Origin: Choristoneura fumiferana
Lineage: Eukaryota; Arthropoda; Insecta; Lepidoptera; Tortricidae
Assembly (NCBI RefSeq): GCF_025370935.1
Contig: NC_133472.1
Span: forward strand, 34,545,207-34,609,206
DNA length: 64,000 bases
Reading direction: 5' to 3'
Shown here piece after piece: positions 42,700 through 53,510 of this stretch. Below the pieces are notes generated by a model that saw only the letters and a list, made by a program, of their open reading frames with translations, ran no database searches and was not told where the DNA came from. The translations under genes and the position numbers were made by a program. Each line of letters opens with the position of its first letter. The first letter of the stretch is position 1.

Positions 42700-45620
42700 C
42701 AAAGTTAAAACAATAGGTAGGTACAGGACTTTCAATATCTTGCACATTTTGTGCATACATTGTGTATTTATTTATAATAAACAGTGTTGTCTATCACTTT
42801 AAAATTGGCCATTGTAAATAGAAATTGTTTTCCGCTAGCAGAAATTTTTATTTAAACTGTTGGTTGAGCAACGATGCGAAAGCAATATCAAGATTTGTAT
42901 TCGTTTCTACGACACGAAGATACAGTAAGTTGAAGCATTTTAAGAAGTGATTTATAAATTCCAAATAAAACGACAAAAAATTGACGGAAGGATAGAATTT
43001 GCCTTAAAATACTTTAACTAAATATATGTATGGTAAAATAATCAATGAAATGAGTTTTATTTGACGGGTGACGTCACCGAGTCCCTTCTCTCAACAGATT
43101 ATTTTTAATTGTTTTACTAAACCGTATAAAATCTCTTTATGTCGCAGTATTGTAAAAAATATAACTAATTTCGAGCCTTTGTCGATTTTTCTTTTTTTTA
43201 CTAAATAAAAAAAAAACACCAAAGCTATGTGGTATTTGCATTGCGAAATAAAGGGTTATACTAGAGCATTGGGAACTGAGATGTTGCGGATGACGTGTCC
43301 AAAATTGGCAGTCCTAATGGCCTTGCATACAAATAGAATATCATTAAATCGCGATAGTACATATAAATTTCTCTTATTTCTGTTACTGTTATGATTAACA
43401 CTTGTACATAGTTCTGGCTGCAGTTAGAAATAGCCACGGTATTAGGTTGTCTGGATAGATTATGCTCGTATTATTTATTACTGCAACACAACAATAGCTC
43501 AATTCTGTTCTGTTCAGAAAGCGGTTTTGACGGGTCGATGTTGTGTCCCATAAAATTTATGTTCCTAATTTTGAAGCCATAGTAGTTTCCGTCACAAGTT
43601 TTAGTTTTTGACATATTATCGAAACTCATTAAACAATATAAATATATTAGGCATATATTTTTGCCTTGGTGCAATTGTAACCTAACTTAAAACTTAGTAA
43701 GTACGGGGTTTGAAATTTTATATTAATAAAATTATTAATTTTTTGACTAATAATGAAAAGTAAAGTGTCATATTGACCTTATATATATATATATATATAA
43801 TTAATATTTCTAAATCCAAGGTCCGCAAAGTTTCTGAATAGTTATAGATTGGTATACATATCAATATTATGATATGACCTTTGAAAACTATAAAAAGTAA
43901 TCAATGTATGTTTATTTTACGATATATATGAATACGAGTATTTTGGAAATTAATTTCAGACTTCGAACTTCAAAACAATGGATTTATGAGACACAAAGGG
44001 ATCCTATTTTGGCTCAGGGGCTCACGTGTATTGAGACTGAAATTGAACTGAAAGTTTTTAGTATAGTAATGCGAGCATTCGGTTGCATGACGTCGACTTA
44101 GTATTAAGTCAATATAAATTGATGTTTATTGTACAAGAATTAAATAAGGTTAGTATCGTATCAGTTAGATCTAAATCATAGACGTTATTATACGTATTAT
44201 CGAAAAAGACACTGCAGTGAAAGAGTGTCGAGAAGTGGTCATCTTTTCCGCACATACTTCTATCGAAATAAATGAAAATATTAAATATTTCTCGAATAAT
44301 ATTTTCTATCAAGTCTATATAGTGCCAATTTTTGAAATTCGTAAAATTATGCCTGTAATGACGCAAAAACTACTTGGACTCGGTTTTCATTACTCTTCGA
44401 TGCAGTGACTATTTCGACAATACGTATGTGGTCGAATTCGTTTAGGTCTAGAACTACTTACTTTATAATGTTATCCTCCCCGCCCAGATTATGCACGTAT
44501 CACGCACGTTGGCACAATAATTTGTTAGTTATTGTTGGTTTTGACAAGGTTTTAAATGCAATTCTGTATTTAAAAAAAATAATCTATTAGGTGTTGATGC
44601 ATGTCAAAAAATGCAGACCGGTTGTCTCGTCAATATATCTACCTGGCGCTGGTAAACGGTATTTAGATTGGTGCACGCTTGACTATTTATGTGAATATAA
44701 TAATTACTATGTTTCCATTGCTTAATTTCTTTTTTCGCATGTTTTCTGTTAAGAACAGTTAATAACCGGTGGTAGATCAAATCATGTTTTTTTGATGTCG
44801 TAAGGGTATTATTTCGGCAATTTTTTTATCGCACACTGGCATCCATGCGGCTTAACGGCCAATATAATGAGGACAGTAAAAGTGCATAAATTGTTTTTCT
44901 AAGCACACTTTTGCTGTCTCGCTGACAGTACACCGATGCGTAGTGTATGTGTCTATAATGTCATTGATTCCGATAAATGGATTCAACACTTCTGCATGAC
45001 ATAAAACTGACAATTATGTATGAACAAAATAACTTTTTACACGCCCAGACCAACAATAGAGAAAGAAATTAATTAATTTTTTAGATAGATTAATAGTAGA
45101 AACAATTCGGAAAAACTAGATTATTTAAGATTTTTGTGGAAGTGTAACGGTTTATAGTGACAAGTGATATTGTTGAAAGTTAGCGTGATCATCTAACTAA
45201 AATGCATGTTGTCGCTTCCTAATACCATGGAAGTTTTTTTACGTGTCCACTTGATGTTTGATTCTGTCGATTATTGCATAAACTATTTGATTTAACCAAC
45301 CTTGGTGTCATATGATAGGTATTTATATGCTTAATATAACATGTAAAGCCATCTTCAATGTAAATATTAAAAATAAAAATTGAAAGAAAACCGAATTTAT
45401 TGTTATTTGTGTTTCTTTAATTTAGTTACTGCTTTGCCAGAAATAGCTTTAAACCAGTGTTTTTCAAACATTGTTCTGCCAAGGCCGGGAATTTTCACAC
45501 TGCCCCTTCGGGACCCACTTACACTTTTACAATTTACTTTTAAGAATATTTAAGATGCGTCGATCGATAGTAGGAATTATTTTTAAAACAAGGCGGGAAT
45601 GTTACGACTCTGTATTTTAA
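42700..45620. other. AT-rich intergenic DNA, no gene seen
   Basis: About 2.9 kb. ORFs at 43904-44101, 44217-44408 and 44405-44590 have no recognisable domain. A (TA)n run is at 43781-43799 and a small imperfect hairpin (GGACAGTAAAAGTG / CACTTTTGCTGTC) at about 44872-44924. Confidence 0.6.
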
Positions 45621-45625
45621 CGCTT

Positions 45626-45735
45626 AATGCCAATAGACGTGTCTGTCAACTTGAAAATTCGACTTTAGCAACATATTCATTTGATAGGAACTTGTTTAAA
45701 AATGTATAGACCACTTATTTGGCTGATTACCTATT
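45626..45735. mobile_element. Partial MITE, GTACCATC family
   Basis: AATGCCAATAGACGTGTCTG, AACTTGAAAATTCGACTTTA and GACCACTTATTTGGC repeat the right half of 6000-6174. The left half is missing; a SINE follows at 45746. Confidence 0.65.
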
Positions 45736-45745
45736 TAAAAAAATG

Positions 45746-46047
45746 TCATCATCGCAGCCTATATACGTCCCACTGCTGGGCACAGGCCTCCTCTCAGATG
45801 AGGCTTGGGCAGAAGTTCCCACGCGGGCCCAGTGCGGATTGGGAACTTCACACACACCATTGAATTGCTTCGCAGGTATGTGCAGGTTTCCTCACGATGT
45901 TTTCCTTCACCGTAAAGCTTGAGGTAAATTTCAAATGTAATTCCGCACATGAATTTCGAAAAACTCAGAGGTGCGAGCTGGGGTCTGAACCCACGATCCT
46001 CTGCTTGAGAGGCCATAGGACAAACCACTCTGCCACCACGGCTTGTC
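45746..46047 (-). mobile_element. tRNA-derived SINE, full length, with target-site duplication
   Basis: Minus strand. The tRNA-like head at 46047-45970 has an A-box-like TGGCAGAGTGG and a B-box GGGTTCAGACC; the body carries GAAGTTCCCAATCCGCACTG and the tail CAGCAGTGGGACGTATATAG then GATGATG. AAAAAAATG flanks it at 45737-45745 and 46048-46056. It is a retroposed pol III element, not a functional tRNA gene. Confidence 0.9.
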
Positions 46048-46192
46048 AAAAAAATGTACCTTAATATAATCGAGAGTACATTTAATTGAATTTGGGGTTG
46101 TTGTAGAGCATCTCTCCAACAAACCAAAAATTAAATTTTCTCATACATGACATGAAATATTGACGTTGTGTTACAAATAATAAGCCGAGAAG

Positions 46193-46440
46193 TATCGCGC
46201 TGCAGGCGCTGCGGCTCAGCTGCGTGCGCGCGGTCACTCTAGCGGCCTGCAAAGAGATTTCATACAACCTTGCAGGCCGCTGGCCAGCAATGCGACCGTC
46301 TTTTGTTTCAACGCGCGCTCTGCGACACGCACAGCAACACCACAGCACGCACAGCAGCACCGCCAGCAGCCAGCGCGACACGCGCACACACAACAGGAAC
46401 AGGGCGACCAGACTAGCGTCCCGCCAGCTTCATTTCTTGT
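46193..46440. other. GC-rich island with hairpin, unidentified
   Basis: About 250 bp, much GC-richer than its surroundings. AGCGGCCTGCAA (46241-46252) and TTGCAGGCCGCT (about 46273-46284) form a 12-bp perfect stem. The downstream part is rich in CACAGCA/GCACAC words. The ORF at 46224-46475 has no recognisable domain. It could be a repeat or a promoter-proximal region. Confidence 0.45.
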
Positions 46441-46494
46441 ATTCTTTTATTTTATTTCATGTACTTAATGTTTGAGAAAAGCACTATACAAGCC

Positions 46495-46605
46495 TCGGCC
46501 GGAACCTGGGGTTGCCGGCCTCGTATCCCTATCCGGCCTCGCTACACTCGGCCGTGTATATCTACTTTGCCGGCAACCCCCTACTTCCCGGTCTCTACAG
46601 TAATG
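46495..46605. repeat. GGCCGG-rich repeat with inverted GGGGTTGCCGGC ends
   Basis: GGGGTTGCCGGC and its inverse GCCGGCAACCCC lie about 45 bp apart, around TATCCGGCCTCGCTACACTC. A GC-rich insertion-like block in AT-rich DNA; probably an interspersed repeat. Confidence 0.55.
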
Positions 46606-46990
46606 TACTATTAATAAATTCCACATGGGTACTTAGGCACACATTCAGTAAACATGAGGCCAATAAAAATTGTAGCGCAGTTATTACTGTTAATTAAGTT
46701 GGTTATGGCTAGTTAAATTACTTAATTCTTGCCAGGAAGCGAGTAATTCTATTGTAGCCGACTGCTAGGCCCACTTTCTCGAAGCATATTCATAAATTGT
46801 ATGAGAAAATGAGACAAAATACTAATATTATTAGACTAATATGCTTTGAGAAACAGTGCCCTGCTAAGTACCAGCAATCGGCTGCAATGGAATTGCTCGC
46901 GTAGGTTTGCTGTCAAATAAGGGATACTCCGCCTCTGCAACAGCAAATTACATTAATGATTGATTTGATGAAAATAAATTTATAACAAAA

Positions 46991-47198
46991 AATTGAACCG
47001 ACTACAAAAAACAATGAAAATAATTTACTACCAGTCTGAAGTCGGTCGGTGCCTCAGCAGGAGCGGACCTATAGTCATCTACCTCACCTACGCACTTTAT
47101 ATTGGGCTTTAATCACTCCTGCTGGCTCGTGCTGAGGCACCGACCGACTTCAGACTGGTAGAAAATTATTTTCATAGTATTTTTTAGTCGGTTCAATT
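46991..47198. mobile_element. Foldback element, about 85-bp arms
   Basis: AATTGAACCGACTACAAAAA opens and its inverse TTTTTTAGTCGGTTCAATT closes; inner arms CCAGTCTGAAGTCGGTCGGT and ACCGACCGACTTCAGACTGG pair over most of their length. A related partial copy is at 60362-60520. Confidence 0.85.
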
Positions 47199-47224
47199 CT
47201 TTGTTATATTTTTTTTTTCACTCA

Positions 47225-48180
47225 TTTTAGTGTAAATAATCTAAGATACAAAAGTTTAATATCAACTGCTCGTCACCAAAAGGCTGGGTGAGGTTCGTAA
47301 AAATGAAAGATTGCTTTTCCGATGCAGAGACGTTCATTATTGAGGAGTTCTGGTGCTTCACCACCCGTTTTACCATATACATTACGAGGAGCATAAAAAA
47401 CTTGTTATTGAGTAGTTATTCCGATGTTCAACTGTGGTCTTCATCATCAGTTCCACTTCACCAAATGATGATTTTCAAGAGCAAATGCACGAGTTTCTAC
47501 TAAATATATCCAATTTACTATACCCTACAACATTTGAAGAGTTCCCTCGATTTCCTCAAGATCCAATCATCAGATCCTGATTTGGTGCTTATGGAACCTA
47601 ATGGAAGACATTCATTCTTGAAGACGAACGCATTTTTTTTTTCATCTCTCCTGTTCGGAAAGTTTAATTTTCATGGGTAGATAGCCGAGTGGAAAATTGC
47701 GTTTTCATCTCTAGGGTGGAAAGTATATTTTTTAAAAATTTTCGATTAGCCATGGAGTCGAAGATAATTGAATTAAGTACGTCAATGACACTTTTTTTTC
47801 ACGTTCCGGCATGGCCATCTAGATGCACGTCGTGACCAAGGAGTTTAACATTGAGGTTGAATGCCGAACATCCATTTGAAACAAGAAATTTGATCTTTAT
47901 TAGGTACCGTTGGAGGTTGGATATAAGTAAATTCAATTTATTATTATTCTATTTATTTTGTAGTATTTTACTTTCCTCATAGTCGAAATGAAAAGTAGAG
48001 TGTCTAACTCGGGTGAAGTATACCCATTCCCCTCGAACTATTGGCGCTCTTACTTCGTTCGAGCGCCAGAAATATCTCGGGTGAAATGGGTCACTTTCCA
48101 CCCTTGGTTATCAATCTACTATTTCAAATCGGTTCATAAATGACGGAGTTCTGAGGTAACAACAATACCCTCCTCCTTTT
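47225..48180. repeat. Interspersed repeat (CAGAGACGTTCATTAT family), copy 2, split by an insertion
   Basis: 47225-47640 and 48118-48175 together match 18340-18850; the intervening 47643-48117 is absent from copy 1. The insert includes TCTAGGGTGGAAAG and the inverse-like CTTTCCACCCTTGG near its ends. The ORF at 47288-47503 belongs to the repeat. Confidence 0.65.
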
Positions 48181-48486
48181 TTGAAGTCTGTAAAAAACAG
48201 GACATGTTTGTGGCACATACTTCCCACACATTTTTGATTTCGGTTAGCACTACGTTGGGGCATTCTGTACCCTGCTTTATTAGTACATTGTGTCTTAAGG
48301 GCGGTAAACAAGGAGCTACGAACGAGAGTCTATTAGAAGCCCGAAGTCGAAGACTGGGCTTTAATGAGTCGATGTTCGTAAATCTAGTACCACCCGCGCG
48401 ACATACAATGTTTTTCATCACATTTGCGAGTAAAATTTTATATTTGTAAAAGAAAAAATATAATTGTTTCAAATATTGGCGATACC

Positions 48487-48648
48487 TTAGGCTGCGCTCT
48501 TGGCAGCGACGCCCTCTACCTCCCTCAGCATGTGCCTGAGCCGCGTGTGCATGTAGACCATGTAGTCCTGCAGGGAGCGCGCGCACGGGCACGCGGCACG
48601 GCGCAGCAACATGAGTACGGGCACCGACTCATTTACCGACCTTGGGCT
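48487..48648 (-). CDS. Unidentified short ORF, possible terminal exon
   Basis: Minus strand, stop TAA at 48489-48487. It reads SVNESVPVLMLLRRAACPCA then RSLQDYMVYMHTRLRHMLRE and VEGVAAKSAA. High GC and a plausible helical, charged protein composition contrast with the AT-rich surroundings. CTCCCTGCAG before 48567 is a possible acceptor, giving a 26-residue last exon. I do not recognise the protein, and its flank (48605-48900) is repetitive, so it may instead be part of a repeat. Confidence 0.3.
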   Translation of the reverse strand, partial: SPRSVNESVPVLMLLRRAACPCARSLQDYMVYMHTRLRHMLREVEGVAAKSAA

Positions 48649-48900
48649 TCATGACAAGAAAATGTGTACGCGCAATGACTCATTTACCGACCACGGGTTT
48701 CATGACAAGCACATTAAGCAGGTCGAGGGTTTTATTTGGGGGGTTGCAACCAAGGTAGCCTGCATGTTACGACACTGTTTACGAGCAAGTGTGATGAAAA
48801 ATTTCTCGAAAAAAATACTTATGGGTGATTGGTCCTTGCAATATGTTTTGATAGTGGAAGTTTGTCGAGTCGTGTGTTTTAAATGGTGAATATGTTGTTG
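48605..48900. repeat. Repeat with 52-bp tandem duplication
   Basis: GACTCATTTACCGACCTTGG with CTTCATGACAAGA is followed about 52 bp later by GACTCATTTACCGACCACGG with TTCATGACAAGC, then AGGTCGAGGGTTTTATTTGG and CCAAGGTAGCCTGCATGTTA. It looks like an interspersed element; no coding recognised. Confidence 0.5.
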
Positions 48901-49331
48901 AGCGTAGGTTTTTTATTGACATACATTCTGGTGCCATAGACTTCTGCGTTTCAAAGAGATTTGGAGAAAGACCAAAATCTTCGAGCAAAGCAAAATGTTT
49001 AAGTACTTGGAAAATTATCTTCGAAAACAAACTTAGGGCGCAAATGTCGACAGTGACATGGTTGTAAGTAATGTACTCGTAGTACAGTCGCCATTTGATA
49101 CATCGTAGCGGGCGAGGTACTCGAATATTTCAGAGCTACATTAAGTTTTCAATAAATTCGTTACACTAGATAAGGTTAATAATATCAGAACATGCAGTTT
49201 ACGAATAAGACCAGCGACTTCTCTATAAATTCGGAACGAGCTAAAGTTATCACATACAACAAAGCGTCAAAGGAATCTACGCAGCCAAGCCACGGTGATC
49301 AGACAATAAAAATGTGAACATTTATGGAAAA

Positions 49332-49500
49332 CTAGCCGTAACCCGCAACTCCGTCCGCGCAGTATTTAAATTGACATATCTTTTTTATTTGTGAACCGAT
49401 TAGAATAAAATAAACACTAAATGTTATGCAAGGAAACGAGATCCAAGCAAGATTAGCTTGTGCAAACGCACAGACAATTATTCTAAAAACAATTTTATTG
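49332..49500 (-). mobile_element. Helitron 3' end, fragment
   Basis: Plus-strand CTAGCCGTAACCCGCAACTC at 49332 is the reversed end GAGTTGCGGGTTACGGCTAG of a Lep1-like Helitron. The 5' terminus is not found. Confidence 0.5.
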
Positions 49501-49639
49501 GGCTCTACGAGTATTGCGCTAATAAATATCCCTCCCTAGTAACAGTTTTTCTCAAATACTTTCAATGTACTGACATCGACTTGTTACAGATTTATAGTAT
49601 GTGTATGTATATAGATATATAGAAGATAGATAGGTTACG

Positions 49640-49920
49640 TCAACTGTTCATCATCTTTTACAAAATATTGCTTTTCTCAATTTAGAGACGTTAATTGCTG
49701 AGAAGTGTTTTAGTGTATCGCTATCAATTCCACTTCATCATGAGCATTGGCGACGTGCATTAATTGCATAGCAACCACAGACCACAGATCTAACCGAAGT
49801 TCTTGATACCAACTGCGACTGCTGTTGTGTAGGTAGTCCGATGCCGATCTGTGGTCTTCCTCACCAGTTCCATTTCATCAAAATTAAATTTTGATTTCCA
49901 AGAGCAAATACAGGAGTTAT
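49640..49920. repeat. Interspersed repeat (CAGAGACGTTCATTAT family), copy 3, diverged
   Basis: AACTGTTCATCATCTTTTAC, AGAGACGTTAATTGCTGAG, TGTGGTCTTCCTCACCAGTT and CAAGAGCAAATACAGGAGTT follow the order of copies 1 and 2 with many changes. Confidence 0.5.
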
Positions 49921-50217
49921 AGGTACATGTCGAGCTAAACTCGATTTAAGACGTGAGTTATCCGTTGCAATATCATTTAATATGCAATATTGCACATTTA
50001 GTAGATTGTACAACAATAGCATAAAACGAGCCATTTTACCCGAGACGACATAGCCACCCGAGCCGGTAACGTGTCTACTCGTATCCATGTCGAGGGGAAA
50101 ATGGGTTTAATTCTAGAGTTTAACATTCTGCTCTTCACTTCGATTGCGAATTTATTTATTTTTATTGATTTTTAGTTTTATATAAATTAAAAATTATTAA
50201 AAAATATATAGGGGACC

Positions 50218-50305
50218 AATTCAATGTTCTGTGTGAAGTTCCCAATCTCCACTGGGCCCGCGTTTTTATTAGCCAAGCCTGTGTCCAGCAGTAGGACGTA
50301 TTTAA
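50218..50305 (+). mobile_element. SINE tail fragment
   Basis: GTGTGAAGTTCCCAATCTCC, ACTGGGCCCGCG and AGCCTGTGTCCAGCAGTAGG, GACGTAT repeat the 3' half of the SINE at 45746-46047, in the opposite orientation. Confidence 0.7.
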
Positions 50306-50309
50306 TACG

Positions 50310-51680
50310 ATGGAAAAAATTATAGAACCTTTTTTTTGTGGAACTTTATTGTTGTTTTTCATAATGCCCGGGCAATATGAAAAATGACCGATTTATCACT
50401 TGGTCCACAACATTTATGTATACCATTTGGTCCTGTCTGTCTGTCTGTGTTTTGCCTGTCTGTTTTGTCTGGTATGTCACAGGTACCTATTTTATTCGGA
50501 AACTATGAGTATTGTTAATTAAATTTTGATGGCAGGTATGTTTTGTAAACAGCTAGGTAGTCAAAACAAATGGCTGGCATATTATCCATCAGTCGGTTTC
50601 TACGGCACCCACGGGAGGAGAGGCAACAGTCTTACGCTGGTAACTTACCTTAAATATACCTTCATTAAAATCATTTGAGATAAAAACACAGACTCATATT
50701 ATCGATTCGTTTATTTCATTAATGTTCTACATGATCCACGTATACACGCTTAGAACGGCAGTACAGAATAATGTAGGTACATTATTCAACACGGCGAAAA
50801 ATCATCAAGTATGGATGGTTGTGCATTAGAGTAGGTATACACCACACTACACAGTAGGTACCTAAGCTGTACTCGTAATTTCTTCCGATGATAGCACAAT
50901 TTATTACGCTGGTGAGGAACAGTTGAAATATACAATCACGAATCAGACGAAACCTTTTCACCACGTCTTTGGAAATAAAATGATACGGATTACTACTGAA
51001 CTAGTCACACCCTCTTATTAAATAATAAACATGCATGTGTGATATACTTCAGAAGTTCTTCAAAATGATTATGTAAAATATCGCATTGACATTTTCGAAA
51101 TTTATCAGCCCAGTTTTTGCGACATTACTCAGTTTTATTATGAATAAATAAAGCTGCAGGTACTGGATTGCTACACAATTTTACTTCCAGTAAATGACGT
51201 ACCAGTCTAGTTAGGTAGTAACATAATTTTGTACAATTTCAATCCACCGTTTCGCTAAACATTAGAGAGGGTAGGTATATCGTTTAGACATTATTTAAGA
51301 ATTTACAATCGACCAAGCAGGCATTGTAAAATAAAATTATTAGCTGACGTAGGTAAGTACTATGTTGACAATCGTTATACAATTATAATATTTAGTACGT
51401 TTTTACCTAATTACAGCTAATAAAATTCTATTTCATTAAAACAAAACATTATCTATTAATCTACTTATACAGACAATGTGGGTTGCAAAAAACATTAGAG
51501 TAGGTAAGTACCTATTATTATTGTACTCGTACTTAGGTACATCATACCGACCTAATTCGAATCCAAAGAACGGTCCCTTTAAGAAAATTCTAACTTATAA
51601 ATGTATGTCTTAAAGGTAGATAAAACACTGAAATGTGAAAGAAGACTGATTTTTATCGGTTTATGAATATGAATATATAT
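50310..51680. other. AT-rich intergenic DNA, no gene seen
   Basis: About 1.4 kb. A short (CTGT)n tract is at 50430-50465. No ORF with a recognisable domain. Confidence 0.6.
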
Positions 51681-51970
51681 ATCCTGCGAGCAATGTGCCC
51701 CGCCCACTGCCACTTTAGTTTCGCAATTCTTCGGGCTATGTCGGTAACCTTAGTTCTACTGCGGATATCATCATTTCTAATTCTATCCCGCAGAGAAACC
51801 CCGAGCAGGACTGATGGCCGATGGGGTCAGAAGGTTCTCGAATGGCGTCCGCGGAGCGATGACTTGGTTAAGATCGCGGGATCGCGGTGGATGCGGAAAG
51901 CACAAAACCGGTCTGAGTCGAGAGCCTTGGGGGAGGCCTATGTCCAGCAGTGGATGTCTTTCGGCTGACA
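51681..51970. pseudogene. Non-LTR retrotransposon 3' end with internal inversion
   Basis: 51681-51806 read on the minus strand gives LGVSLRDRIRNDDIRSRTKV then TDIARRIAKLKWQWAGHIAR. 51807-51969 read on the plus strand gives RTDGRWGQKVLEWRPRSDDL, VKIAGSRWMRKAQNRSESRA and LGEAYVQQWMSFG with stop. In intact lepidopteran elements of this type the first block directly precedes the second, on one strand. A CATGATGA(TA)n tail follows. Truncated, inverted, non-functional. Confidence 0.8.
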
Positions 51971-51989
51971 TGATGATATATATATATAT

Positions 51990-52690
51990 ATATTGACTAA
52001 AAATATTATTATAAGCATCTATGTAATTTTCGGGACGACCGGAAATAAAGTTTATAGGTACAATTAGGTATTAGGCAAGTATAAAGGAAAAAGTAAGCAA
52101 CCGGGGGTAGGTAGCGTCTTATGGAACATCTACTACCATTTTATTTGCTAGTAATGTTGTTTTAACAATAACGGTAATGTAGGTATATTGAAAATTGTTC
52201 TACAACATCAACTTAACACCGATGGCCCATATCACGAAACAACAAGTTAAAAAATAGTGATGAGTCAGTCCCTACCTAAAATGTGCCATAAAAATCAGCA
52301 ACGCGGCCATATTTTGCTTTTTTATGGAAGTTGCAGCTCCATGGCATGGGTTCAGGGATTGCGTCCTGTTGTCCTTATGTATATTATTTTTATAATAATT
52401 GTTGTACCGACCACTCAAAGATGGTGGCCCGATTCCGTCACTAAAAAATAATATTATCTCTAATGAAATTCGGTTATGAACATTTGAATGGAATTCACCA
52501 ACATCCTTATAAATAAAGAACTTACATGAAATATAAACGCAGTCGAAATTATCAACAGGAAGTAATCAGGGAAACCATCCATGGGAACAATTTTGATGAT
52601 GTGCCTTAGTGGAATTTAATTTAATTTATGATATAATGTAGAACGACAGTATTTTCGTACGTAGGTACGCTTCAAATGGATAAGCTCTAT
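51990..52690. other. AT-rich intergenic DNA, no gene seen
   Basis: About 700 bp without recognisable features; the ORF at 52257-52451 looks like chance. Confidence 0.6.
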
Positions 52691-52842
52691 GTGCCAAGCG
52701 TAATTGCAACCTTAACGTTAGGATAGAAAATGTTCTTCGCACTCGGCACTAGCGTAAATTGCCGCATGTCGCTGAGCGTCAGCCACTGTTGTCGAAGACC
52801 GCCTGGTGCTATCCTTTCAAGGGGTGGTTTACTTAGGTTAGA
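52688..52842 (-). CDS. Unidentified short ORF, possible terminal exon
   Basis: Minus strand, from about 52842 to the TAG near 52690. It reads SNLSKPPLERIAPGGLRQQW then LTLSDMRQFTLVPSAKNIFY and PNVKVAITLGT. Composition looks protein-like and GC is higher than around it. CACCCCTTGAAAG could be an acceptor with a CTAAC branch-point-like word 30 bp before. I do not recognise it; chance or an unknown repeat ORF is possible. Confidence 0.3.
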
Positions 52843-52980
52843 TTAGGTGGCCCCTTTATAGTTTAGAAGGGGCAGTTGAAAATGGATTTTAGACGATGCC
52901 CGTCCAATGATAGAGAATTAATTTCACATTGTATATTCATGTCATTTGAGATAGCGGTCAATGACGTTCAGTTTTATGTA

Positions 52981-53510
52981 AAAAAAGTAAAAACCGGCCA
53001 AGAGCGTGTCTTACATGCCCAGGATAGAGTTCCGTAGCCATTACGAAAAAATCAAATAATATTTTTCTAAGGATTTCGTATTGTGTACTGAATCTTCCAA
53101 GTTTACCTTCCAAGTATACCTTAGGCTGCTATTTACACTTAAACTACTAATAATTCTCAAGCAAGTTGAATATTTCGCAAACAGATCACTGAATAGAAAA
53201 ATGGTCTTAGCAACCCCCCAATGGTTTTAAAAGACCTATCCAACGATACCCCACAATATAGGGTTAGTCGAGAAAAAAAAATACCCCCACTACGTCTATG
53301 GGAGGTATCCTTAAAAAAATGTTCTTACTTGTTTTTATTGTACCACTTTGCCGGCGTGACTGATACGTATATTCATGTCAAATTACAGCTTTCTAGTACC
53401 TACTAACGGTCTCTGAGCTTACCCGCGGACAGACAGACAGACAGACGGACAGACATGGCGAAACTATAAGGGTTCCTAGTTGACTACGGAACCCTAAAAA
53501 ATGTGCTATT
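52981..53510. repeat. GGGTTCC/CCGGCCAAGAGCGTG repeat, copy A
   Basis: It opens AAAAACCGGCCAAGAGCGTG and closes with (GACA)n, CTATAAGGGTTCCTAGTTGA and CTACGGAACCCTAAAAA. It is the inverted counterpart of 63305-63925 block for block. Confidence 0.85.

Larger units (their letters stand above)
41609..42700 (+). other. BAG6 3' untranslated / downstream region
   Basis: Sequence after the stop codon. The first AATAAA I find is at 42690-42695, so the 3' UTR may be about 1.1 kb and include the MITE at 42323-42555; an earlier non-canonical signal (AATAAT at 41726) is possible. No coding seen. Confidence 0.45.

Noticed and set aside
45970..46047. Possible tRNA gene on the minus strand
   Set aside because: It is the head of a SINE with a target-site duplication and a body shared with two other fragments.
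46224..46475. 83-codon ORF as a gene
   Set aside because: His/Thr/Arg-rich translation of a GC-rich, CACAGCA-repetitive block; no domain, no splice context.
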